Assembly: GCA_022567855.1 (NCBI GenBank)
Contig: JADFGE010000135.1
Span: 1-7,433 of the forward strand
Direction: 5' to 3'
DNA from: Planctomycetota bacterium
GTDB lineage: Bacteria; Planctomycetota; Phycisphaerae; Phycisphaerales; SM1A02
DNA length: 7,433 nt
Shown here: positions 1-5,662 of the stretch, piece after piece
How the letters are laid out: each line of letters starts with the position of its first letter
Position numbering within the stretch: the first letter of the stretch is position 1
Translations under genes and position numbers: made by a program
Notes under the pieces: model-generated
Databases searched by the model: none
The model's input: the letters and a program-made list of their open reading frames with translations, nothing else
What the model was told of the DNA's origin: nothing

Positions 1-960
1 CAGATCCTTCGGAGTTCGGAACCGCTCGGTGCCATCCGATCTTACCGCCTGACTGATCTTTGCTGCCTTACAGAGAGTGCGAAAATGGCGGCTGCGATAG
101 TTGCCGTGGTCCACTGGAGCGATTGCCCCGGCCTCGGGCCTTCCCTGCTCAAGCTGATAAGCAAGGAGCGCACCCCGAAGCCTGCGCGACATGGCGACGC
201 TTCGCTCTCGCCCGCTCTTGGTCTTACCCAGATAGAGGCCACGGGATCGACTCGCCCGGATTCGAAGGGAGCGAGTGGTGTCCGATGCGTCGCGCCCAAA
301 CGAGCAATCCTCCCACCGAAGCGCCGTTGCTTCGCCGAGACGTAGCCCCGCATCAAAGCAGAGCAGGTCTACTATGTGAGCGGCACCGCCAACCTTGCGG
401 GATTCGGCGACGAACGCGTCCAGCTCTGTGGGGTCTTCGATGGGACAAATACTCGCTGTCGGATCGCTCTGTGCCCTCCCCTTTTGCGTTCGGTTGCGCC
501 GCCGGAGGATCGCCCGAAAGCCGTCCACCGGATTCGCCTCAAGAACCTCGGAATCCACCGCGAGAGCAAGAACGCCGCTCAAGGCGTCGAGGTAGTTTCG
601 TCCGGTCTTGGCCGCACGCCCCTTTCCTTCCACCGCAGCGGCCCACCACTCGAGAAGTAGCGGCTTGCGGATCTCATCCACCGGCAGGCGTCCGAAGTAC
701 GCACGTAGCGCGCCCTCCGGCCTCTCTGAAGACGCGGTTCGCAGCAACGACCGCCGGTCGTCCTGAGTGGTCGGCGCGAGATGGTTCATCCACTCCAGGT
801 AGCGGTCGGCAAGGTCTGCAAATTTCGGCACAGTGAGCCCAGGTAGCCGTGAAGCTCCCGTGAGTCGCTCATACTCGTCTCGGACCGCGCGGCCGTACCG
901 CTCTCCCTGTATGAGGATGGTGAGGATCAGGACCTCGCGATCGGTTGAGATTCGGGGCAT
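1..960 (-). CDS. Tyrosine recombinase (phage-type integrase) with a PadR-like N-terminus, 3' end outside window
   Basis: I read this frame codon by codon: 320 codons without a stop from ATG at 960 to the left edge. Residues 1-35 (MPRISTDREVLILTILIQGE, then YGRAVRDEYERLTG) resemble the first two helices of PadR regulators, but the PadR recognition helix and wing are absent. From about residue 41 the protein is integrase: a SAM-like core-binding domain at about 42-140 (RYLEWMNHLAPTTQDDRRSL; later AKTGRNYLDALSGVLALAV), then the catalytic domain with box I GLRLGEATALRW (catalytic Arg207), the beta-hairpin lysine in GKTKSGRERSV (probably Lys248), and TPKDL at the edge, where Lys318 fills the His/Lys position of H/K-x-x-R. 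The remaining Arg, His/Trp and the nucleophilic Tyr lie outside, roughly 60-90 residues. The start is supported by AGGAGA (965-970). An intact, active enzyme is plausible but cannot be confirmed here. The usual arm-binding N-terminal domain appears replaced by the PadR piece. Confidence 0.9.
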   Translation of the reverse strand, partial: MPRISTDREVLILTILIQGERYGRAVRDEYERLTGASRLPGLTVPKFADLADRYLEWMNHLAPTTQDDRRSLLRTASSERPEGALRAYFGRLPVDEIRKPLLLEWWAAAVEGKGRAAKTGRNYLDALSGVLALAVDSEVLEANPVDGFRAILRRRNRTQKGRAQSDPTASICPIEDPTELDAFVAESRKVGGAAHIVDLLCFDAGLRLGEATALRWEDCSFGRDASDTTRSLRIRASRSRGLYLGKTKSGRERSVAMSRRLRGALLAYQLEQGRPEAGAIAPVDHGNYRSRHFRTLCKAAKISQAVRSDGTERFRTPKDL

Positions 961-964
961 GGGG

Positions 965-1006
965 TCTCCTGGGAATAAACCTTACAATCGTATACTATTC
1001 GGTCAA
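965..1006 (-). promoter_or_regulatory. Probable promoter and ribosome-binding site of the PadR-integrase gene
   Basis: On the minus strand, TTGACC (1001-1006) is followed after 16 bp by TAAGGT (979-984), which keeps the T1, A2 and T6 positions of a -10 box. AGGAGA (965-970) lies 4 bp before the ATG at 960. An AT-rich stretch containing the palindrome GTATAC (990-995) sits between the boxes, where a PadR-type operator could lie; this is inference. The predicted leader is only about 12 nt. The region is markedly more AT-rich than its surroundings. Confidence 0.4.
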
Positions 1007-1075
1007 CTTGGGTAGGTCAAGGTCTTCTCAGCCCTGATGCGACCGTCTTAAACCACGCTGATCCTGGACCGCGAA

Positions 1076-1105
1076 CTCCCGTCCTCGCTCCGGGGGACGG
1101 CGGAG
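1076..1105. other. GC-rich hairpin in the 961-1269 intergenic region
   Basis: CCGTCC (1079-1084) pairs with GGACGG (1095-1100), and CTC (1076-1078) can add pairs to GAG (1103-1105) across a two-base bulge. No T-run follows on either strand, so it is not an intrinsic terminator by eye. Role unknown. Apart from this hairpin, the promoter at 965-1006, the 10-mer repeats and the terminator, I see nothing in 961-1269. Confidence 0.45.
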
Positions 1106-1164
1106 TCGTGTTGCGCTGGTGACGTTTTTGGCTGGTGAGGGAAGTGACCAGGCCCCGGCGGATC

Positions 1165-1194
1165 ATCTGCGCTCATCCGTGTTCATCTGTGGTC
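1165..1194. repeat. Three tandem imperfect 10-mers, consensus ATCYGYGTTC
   Basis: ATCTGCGCTC (1165-1174), ATCCGTGTTC (1175-1184) and ATCTGTGGTC (1185-1194) stand head to tail. From memory, sequences of the type ATCTGCGTTCATCTGTGG are scattered through intergenic regions of many environmental bacterial genomes; I could not check this. Here the run sits just downstream of the terminator of the coiled-coil gene, a typical position for interspersed short repeats. Confidence 0.55.
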
Positions 1195-1210
1195 GGTTCC
1201 GTTCAATCGA

Positions 1211-1242
1211 AAAAGCCCACGGCGTGCACGCCGTGGGCTTTT
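1211..1242 (-). terminator. Rho-independent terminator, perfect 32-bp palindrome
   Basis: AAAAGCCCACGGCGTG followed directly by its exact reverse complement. In RNA the stem is GCCCACGGC/GCCGTGGGC around a GTGCAC centre. Read on the minus strand it ends in five T (1214-1210), 27 bp beyond the stop of the coiled-coil gene, which it should terminate. On the plus strand it ends in four T, so it could work in both directions and insulate the integrase gene from readthrough. Confidence 0.85.
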
Positions 1243-1269
1243 GGTGAGCGTGGGGTTGGAAGTCTGGGG

Positions 1270-2211
1270 TTACTCGATGATGCGGGGGGTGTTGAGCCAA
1301 GCGAAGGAGTTGGCTACGGAAGCGTCGTCTTCTTCGATGGTGTCAACGTTGACGTCGATTCCGTCGAAGGGACCGACGGGCACGGTAACGCCGGGCGAGT
1401 CGATCTGATGAGCGGCTTGCTTGGCGTAGTCGATGCGGAGGCCGGTCTGACGCAAGGTGTCAAGCTGAGCCTTCTGGATCGTGCGGAGTTCCGCCAGCTT
1501 GCCTTCGAGCTGCTTGAGGTTGCCGATCTCACCCCAGCGGTCGTAATCATCGAGCGTGGCCTGAAGATCCTTGGTCATCTCGATGAGTCGCTCGTTGCGC
1601 TCGATGGCGTCGATCTGACTATCAAGCTGCCACATCTGTGTCTGGAAGGTCGCGTACTCGCTTTCGAGTCGATCGCAGATTTCCATGAGCCGGGCCTTTT
1701 GCTCGGAGAGCATGGTGACCTGCTGCACGTTGGACGCGGCGCGATCTTGATAGTTGAGACGGACAGCGTTGATGCGCTTCGCTTCGGTGTAGGCCTGGGG
1801 CACGTCGAAGCGGATGCCCTTGAAACGCACGAAGACGGCCCGGACCGCGTCGTTCGGGTTCGACTCAGCTCGCACCACGAGGGTCTTGAGTTCGGTCAGG
1901 TCCTCGGTGGTCATGGCGACGACTCGGGTGGCGATCTCAGAATCGCGACTGAACTGGGCCAACTGATGCTCGACCTCGGCCAGCTCACCACGAACGGTGG
2001 CGATTCGGTCGGGGTATTGGTCGGCCATCTGCACGAGTTGGCGTCGCAGGGCGGCGGGTTCGTCCAAGGCCCGGTCAACGACCATCTGGACGTTGGAGCG
2101 GATTTGATGAAGGCCGGCCGCGACTTTGTGCGGACCGATCAGCAACGTCAGGCCACCAAGTGCCAGTCCACTGATCAGGCCCCACCTGATAATAGATCGT
2201 GTGAAGCTCAT
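1270..2211 (-). CDS. Membrane-anchored coiled-coil protein of unknown function
   Basis: The product has 313 residues. A short basic N-terminus is followed by one hydrophobic segment at about 8-26 (WGLISGLALGGLTLLIG), best read as an uncleaved anchor, then GPHKVAAGLHQIRSNVQ. The rest is hydrophilic and mostly helical. Heptad-like coiled-coil stretches run at about 52-90 (ALRRQLVQMADQYPDRI, then VRGELAEVEHQLAQF) and about 160-265 (LSEQKARLMEICDRLESEYA; LDSQIDAIERNERLIEMTKD; LKQLEGKLAELRTIQKAQL). The middle (125-150) is less charged and may be a small globular part; the last 40 residues are acidic and low in structure. AAAGGA (2219-2224) lies 7 bp before the ATG and supports the start. The gene is divergent from the sigma factor gene and ends at the palindromic terminator. 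A structural, envelope-spanning or secretion-accessory role is conceivable, but no enzymatic motif is seen. The opposite frame is open too but encodes only an implausible protein. Confidence 0.85.
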   Translation of the reverse strand: MSFTRSIIRWGLISGLALGGLTLLIGPHKVAAGLHQIRSNVQMVVDRALDEPAALRRQLVQMADQYPDRIATVRGELAEVEHQLAQFSRDSEIATRVVAMTTEDLTELKTLVVRAESNPNDAVRAVFVRFKGIRFDVPQAYTEAKRINAVRLNYQDRAASNVQQVTMLSEQKARLMEICDRLESEYATFQTQMWQLDSQIDAIERNERLIEMTKDLQATLDDYDRWGEIGNLKQLEGKLAELRTIQKAQLDTLRQTGLRIDYAKQAAHQIDSPGVTVPVGPFDGIDVNVDTIEEDDASVANSFAWLNTPRIIE

Positions 2212-2374
2212 TGTTGGTTCCTTTCAGCTGATGCCTGACGGCTTGTTTTCGTTCCAATTCGCGTCTCGGGCACGCGTGTCTCGTGAATGTCATTGGGAGG
2301 CGGGCCGGGCGGTTTTCACGGCTTATGCGTCTTTTTGGTGTTCGCGGCGGACCAGAGCCGTGGCAGGGGCGTTG

Positions 2375-2404
2375 GGGGGTCCGAGAAGTGGTTTTTTGAC
2401 CCCC
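2375..2404 (+). promoter_or_regulatory. Stem-loop upstream of the sigma factor gene
   Basis: GGGGGTC (2375-2381) is exactly complementary to GACCCCC (2398-2404), separated by a 16-nt loop that ends in six T. Because the T-run lies inside the loop, it is not a standard terminator. If the sigma factor transcript starts further upstream this would be a 5' leader structure; otherwise it could be an operator-like inverted repeat. No function can be assigned. Confidence 0.45.
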
Positions 2405-2418
2405 AGGCGTGGAATGTC

Positions 2419-2437
2419 CGCAAATAAGCGGTTTGCG
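2419..2437 (+). promoter_or_regulatory. Inverted repeat upstream of the sigma factor gene
   Basis: CGCAAA (2419-2424) and TTTGCG (2432-2437) form an inverted repeat around a 7-nt centre, with GT/AC pairs possible outside across one bulged base. It could be a protein-binding site or a small leader hairpin. Together with the stem-loop at 2375-2404 it is the only clear structure in the 337-bp divergent region 2212-2548; no convincing promoter pair was found there for either gene. Confidence 0.3.
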
Positions 2438-2548
2438 ACAACTAAGGCCGTGGGCGGACTCGTACACTTGACAGACAAGGAATCGCCGCCGGATGCAGCG
2501 ATTGGCCTGAAACGCGGGCCTCCGCTCGCCCAACAACCGGATGGAGTG

Positions 2549-3289
2549 ATGAACACGCTGACGACATCTTTTGTCAAGCGGCTTCGCGATCGTGATGAGG
2601 CTGCGTGGTTTGAGCTGTGGGAGACGTTCGGCCCGGTGCTGCGCGGTCAACTGGCCAAATGGGGCCGAGGCCGCATCGGGGTTGAGACCGTGCGTGATCT
2701 GACGCAGGAGACGTTGGCGGCGCTTTCGGATTCGATCGACCGGTACGACCCGAGCCGGGGCGCGAGGTTCAGCACGTGGTTGCTGTCCATCGCCAAACAC
2801 GCGTTGGGCGACGAGATCGATCGCCGCATGGCCCTGAAGCGCGGGGGCGGGCGCAAGCCGACCGAGTTCGACGAGCGGTTCATGGGTGAGGCGGCGACGA
2901 TCGAAGCTGACGCTGCTTATGAGCAAAGCGTGTTTCGGGCCAAGGTGTACGCGGCGATTCGCAAGACGGAAACGGAAGCGGAGTTCATGCCGTTTCAGGT
3001 GTATCGGATGCGGGTGTTCGACGGTATGCCGGGCAAGGACGTGGCGGTGCAGCTTGGCGTGAGTGAGCCGACGGTGAGCCGATACTTGCAGCGGGTGCGG
3101 GACTTGTTGCGGCGCCGGTTGGCGGAAACGATCGCGACCTACAGCTTTACGGCTGAGGAGCAGGAAGAGGCCAGGCGGGCGGGCCTCGGCGACGATGATG
3201 TGATGTTCGACGACGGACTTCGAGATATTTACTACAAGCAATCACAGTTGCTCATGCAGGACGAGACGGCAGCGTCAGAGGTGTTCTAA
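2549..3289 (+). CDS. ECF-type sigma-70 family RNA polymerase sigma factor, kinase-linked planctomycete type
   Basis: The product has 246 residues and directs RNA polymerase to a specific promoter set. Region 2 covers about 8-95: SFVKRLRDRDEAAWFELW, then VRDLTQETLAAL (region 2.2), DRYDPSRGARFSTWLLSIAK and DEIDRRMALKRGGG (regions 2.3-2.4). A linker at 96-144 leads to region 4 at about 145-192, with the helix-turn-helix PGKDVAVQLGVSEPTVSRYL at 161-180. A tail of about 50 residues follows, with acidic GLGDDDVMFDDG, longer than in minimal ECF factors. At the position of the usual acidic DAED of region 2.2 the sequence is T47-V-R-D50. I chose ATG 2549 because sigma homology begins within about 6 residues of it; upstream in-frame residues look non-coding. 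GGAG (2543-2546) is unusually close, so start assignment is not fully secure. No anti-sigma gene is adjacent; the kinase gene follows after 56 bp, probably in one operon, and is the likely regulator. Confidence 0.92.
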   Translation: MNTLTTSFVKRLRDRDEAAWFELWETFGPVLRGQLAKWGRGRIGVETVRDLTQETLAALSDSIDRYDPSRGARFSTWLLSIAKHALGDEIDRRMALKRGGGRKPTEFDERFMGEAATIEADAAYEQSVFRAKVYAAIRKTETEAEFMPFQVYRMRVFDGMPGKDVAVQLGVSEPTVSRYLQRVRDLLRRRLAETIATYSFTAEEQEEARRAGLGDDDVMFDDGLRDIYYKQSQLLMQDETAASEVF

Positions 3290-3303
3290 AAGGTTTACGG
3301 AAA

Positions 3304-3337
3304 CTCCCGCCGCATCGTGCGGCCGACTCGTAGGGAG
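3304..3337 (+). promoter_or_regulatory. Hairpin able to mask the kinase ribosome-binding site
   Basis: The Shine-Dalgarno GGGAG (3333-3337), 8 nt before ATG 3346, is complementary to CTCCC (3304-3308). Immediately inside, GCCGCA (3309-3314) pairs with TGCGGC (3318-3323) around a TCG loop, so two stems stack with a 9-nt bulge at 3324-3332. If it folds, kinase translation would be lowered relative to the sigma factor or made conditional. The pairing is seen in the sequence; the regulatory role is inferred. Confidence 0.45.
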
Positions 3338-3345
3338 ATAAAGAA

Positions 3346-5526
3346 ATGGTATCTTTCGCCGGACTCATCCTGTTCCTTCTCGGTCTGGTCGCGGCTGGCC
3401 TCGTGATCGCGTTCGTGCTCGTGCCGCTGCTCAAGGGCATCGGCTGGCTGATCGGCGGGGTGTTCAAGGGCATTGGCTGGGTTATTGCGCACATTTATCA
3501 GTTCATCGCCGGCATGCTCAAGGACTCCGTGCGCTTTGTCGGGTCGCTGATCGCAATGGTCGTGCTGATGCCGTTGCTGCTGATGAATATCGTGATCGGC
3601 CGATGGTCGGCGGCGGGACACTTCGGCCGGTCGATCAAGCGCGAATGTAATGTTGCCAGCAATTGCATTTACCGCGTGGCGTTGCAGCGCCCGCTTCGGT
3701 TCGTTCTGCTGGGCGGTTTGCTGGAAGGCGTAGAGGAGCGCGTCAACGAGGCGATGATCAACGCCCCGACGTCCGACAGACCCTCTCGGCGCGTCGGCAA
3801 GTTCGACGGATACACGATCATCGGTTCGTTGCCCGGCGGCGGGTCGGGCGCGAAGCTGTACATCGCTCAACCCGACGACGCCAAGCGAGCCCGAAACAGC
3901 GCGCTGCCCGAGCGCGTCGTTATCAAGTCGTTCACGCTGACGGATGGATCATCGCTGCCGCAGATTATCCGCGAGTCCCGCGCGCTGGAGGCCGCCAAGC
4001 AGCTCGGGCTCGTGCTCGAGCATGACCTGGACGAGCATCGGTTCTTCTATGTGATGCCGTATCACGAGGGTGATCATCTGGGGCTCATCACCCGCCAGAT
4101 GCACGGCAAATCCGACGCGAACGGCCTGAACGTTCGACAGCTTGGCACTGTCTTTGAGTACGTCGAGGACCTGCTGGGAACATTGGCCGAATACCACCGC
4201 GGCGGACTTTGGCACAAGGACGTCAAGCCGGAGAACATCATCATTCATGACGGCGAGGCTCATCTGGTTGACCTGGGGCTGGTCACGCCGCTGCGTTCAG
4301 CGATGACGCTCACCACGCATGGCACGGAGTACTTCCGCGATCCGGAGATGGTGCGGATGGCACTGCGTGGGGTGAAGGTGCATCAAGTTGACGGCGCGAA
4401 GTTTGATATCTACGCGGTCGGCGCCGTGCTGTACTTCATCACCGAAAACACGTTTCCCGCGCACGGCGGGCTGAGCGTGTTCGCCAAGCGAAGCCCCGAG
4501 GCGATGCGGTGGATTGTTCGCCGGGCCATGGCCGACTACAACAAGCGTTACGAAACGGCGGATCAGATGCTGGCGGACTTGCGGTATGTGAGCAGTGCCC
4601 GCGATCCGTTCTCGGTCAAGCCGGCGCAGTTGCCGTCGATGGGCGGCGCAACCCCGACGCAGTTCGTGGTGGACCCGGCGGGTGTCGCGCAGGTGGTGTC
4701 GTCGGCCGGTTCGCCCAAGCCGCCGGCTGAGGAACCCCAAGCGCCGCGCGGCCGACGGCCGCAGCTTCGCGTCACGAACTGGTGGACCGGTGCGTATCAA
4801 GTGGAGAAGGCCGGCGCGCCGGGCGCACCGCACGCACCACACGTTGGGGCACAGCCTCGGGCATTCCGCGAGCAAGCAGCATCACTGCGTCATCAAGTTT
4901 ACGCTCGTACGATGAGCCCGCGACGGGCGGCTCGTGAACAGGTCAAGGCCGCTCGCGCACGAGCGCGCGAGATCCAACGCCGCACACGATCGCATCTGCA
5001 TCGCCGTCATATTGAGCATGGTCCGGCGCCGGTGTTGGCAGTGCTCGCGGTGATGATGATGGTCGGCGCCTTTTTGGTGATAAAGGTGAGTAAACGCAGC
5101 GCATCGGTGACGTCAGGCGAAGGTCTGGCCGCAGCGCCGTATGCCCTACCCGCGCCTCCGGCGGAATCGGCCGGTCGGGCCTGGCTGTTTCTCAACGACC
5201 ATCCCGCGGCCACGAATCCTCGGGTGCAGGTTGAGATTCAGAAGGTCCTTGGGCAGTACCGCGACGGCGGCTGGCGCGTCATCACCGACGATGCCGATAT
5301 CGAGGTCGCGGTGCGGAAGTTCCTCCCCGCGGGGCAGATTGATCCCGACAGACCGCTACCCCCGCTGCTGCGCAAAACGATTCTTGACAATGATCTCGCC
5401 GGAATTCTCCGCATCATCGCCAAACCAGGAGAAGGCGCGCCGCACGAGCGGATTGACTGGGTCCTGATCTCGCCGCTGAAGCTCACGCACGACCAAGCGC
5501 CCGTCGCCGATACCAGACGAAACTGA
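3346..5526 (+). CDS. Transmembrane Ser/Thr protein kinase with N-terminal membrane module and C-terminal extracytoplasmic domain
   Basis: The product has 726 residues. Residues 4-29 and about 66-85 are hydrophobic membrane segments; between them lies a tandem 11-residue repeat (KGIGWLIGGVF, KGIGWVIAHIY, 30-51). The Hanks-type kinase domain spans about 154-415: glycine-rich loop GSLPGGGSGAKLY (160-172), ATP-anchoring Lys194 in RVVIK, probable alpha-C Glu210, catalytic loop HKDVKPEN (290-297, HRD changed to HKD; Asp292, Asn297), Mg-binding Asp309 in DLG (DFG variant), GTEYFRDPE (326-334; APE variant) and Asp354 in FDIYAVG. All catalytic residues are present, so it should be active. A Pro/Ala-rich linker (425-500) and a very basic Arg/Ala stretch (504-558) lead to a transmembrane helix at about 561-580 and a roughly 145-residue C-terminal domain I do not recognise, presumably outside the membrane and perhaps a sensor. 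It probably phosphorylates the co-encoded sigma factor or its partners. GGGAG at 3333-3337 fixes the start. Confidence 0.92.
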   Translation: MVSFAGLILFLLGLVAAGLVIAFVLVPLLKGIGWLIGGVFKGIGWVIAHIYQFIAGMLKDSVRFVGSLIAMVVLMPLLLMNIVIGRWSAAGHFGRSIKRECNVASNCIYRVALQRPLRFVLLGGLLEGVEERVNEAMINAPTSDRPSRRVGKFDGYTIIGSLPGGGSGAKLYIAQPDDAKRARNSALPERVVIKSFTLTDGSSLPQIIRESRALEAAKQLGLVLEHDLDEHRFFYVMPYHEGDHLGLITRQMHGKSDANGLNVRQLGTVFEYVEDLLGTLAEYHRGGLWHKDVKPENIIIHDGEAHLVDLGLVTPLRSAMTLTTHGTEYFRDPEMVRMALRGVKVHQVDGAKFDIYAVGAVLYFITENTFPAHGGLSVFAKRSPEAMRWIVRRAMADYNKRYETADQMLADLRYVSSARDPFSVKPAQLPSMGGATPTQFVVDPAGVAQVVSSAGSPKPPAEEPQAPRGRRPQLRVTNWWTGAYQVEKAGAPGAPHAPHVGAQPRAFREQAASLRHQVYARTMSPRRAAREQVKAARARAREIQRRTRSHLHRRHIEHGPAPVLAVLAVMMMVGAFLVIKVSKRSASVTSGEGLAAAPYALPAPPAESAGRAWLFLNDHPAATNPRVQVEIQKVLGQYRDGGWRVITDDADIEVAVRKFLPAGQIDPDRPLPPLLRKTILDNDLAGILRIIAKPGEGAPHERIDWVLISPLKLTHDQAPVADTRRN

Positions 5527-5564
5527 GCCCGGCTGACTCTGATCGGGCCGACGTTCGACCCTGC

Positions 5565-5593
5565 ACCCGCGACTTTGGTTTGCGGGTTTCTTT
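5565..5593 (+). terminator. Rho-independent terminator of the sigma factor-kinase operon
   Basis: ACCCGC (5565-5570) pairs with GCGGGT (5582-5587) around an 11-nt loop, and the stem runs into TTTCTTT (5587-5593). It lies about 40 bp after the kinase stop codon. A second weaker inverted repeat, GCCCG (5527-5531) with CGGGC (5544-5548), comes just before it. Confidence 0.7.
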
Positions 5594-5662
5594 GTGCGCA
5601 CAAGACCGTGGGTAGTGCGTGCCATCGCCGTGGAACGTCGCGACATCAGCCTCGTATCGCGA

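Noticed and set aside
60..836. Plus-strand open frame of 258 codons opposite the integrase
   Set aside because: Arg/Pro/Ser-rich with no domain; the minus frame here encodes clear integrase motifs.
1135..2238. Long plus-strand open frame of 367 codons opposite the coiled-coil gene
   Set aside because: Its composition (Gly/Val/Leu/Asp rich, no recognisable domain) is typical of the reverse complement of a GC-rich gene; the minus frame has an anchor, coiled coils, a ribosome-binding site and a terminator.
2468..2473. TTGACA as a -35 box for the sigma factor gene
   Set aside because: The positions 16-18 bp downstream are GC-rich (around GGATGC) and do not resemble a -10 box.
2126..2548. Upstream extension of the sigma factor to ATG 2126 or ATG 2414
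   Set aside because: The extra residues show no sigma similarity, the longer one overlaps the start of the divergent gene, and neither upstream start has a convincing ribosome-binding site.
2075..3241. Minus-strand open frame of 388 codons across the sigma factor gene
   Set aside because: Arg/His-rich shadow; the plus frame encodes clear sigma regions 2 and 4.
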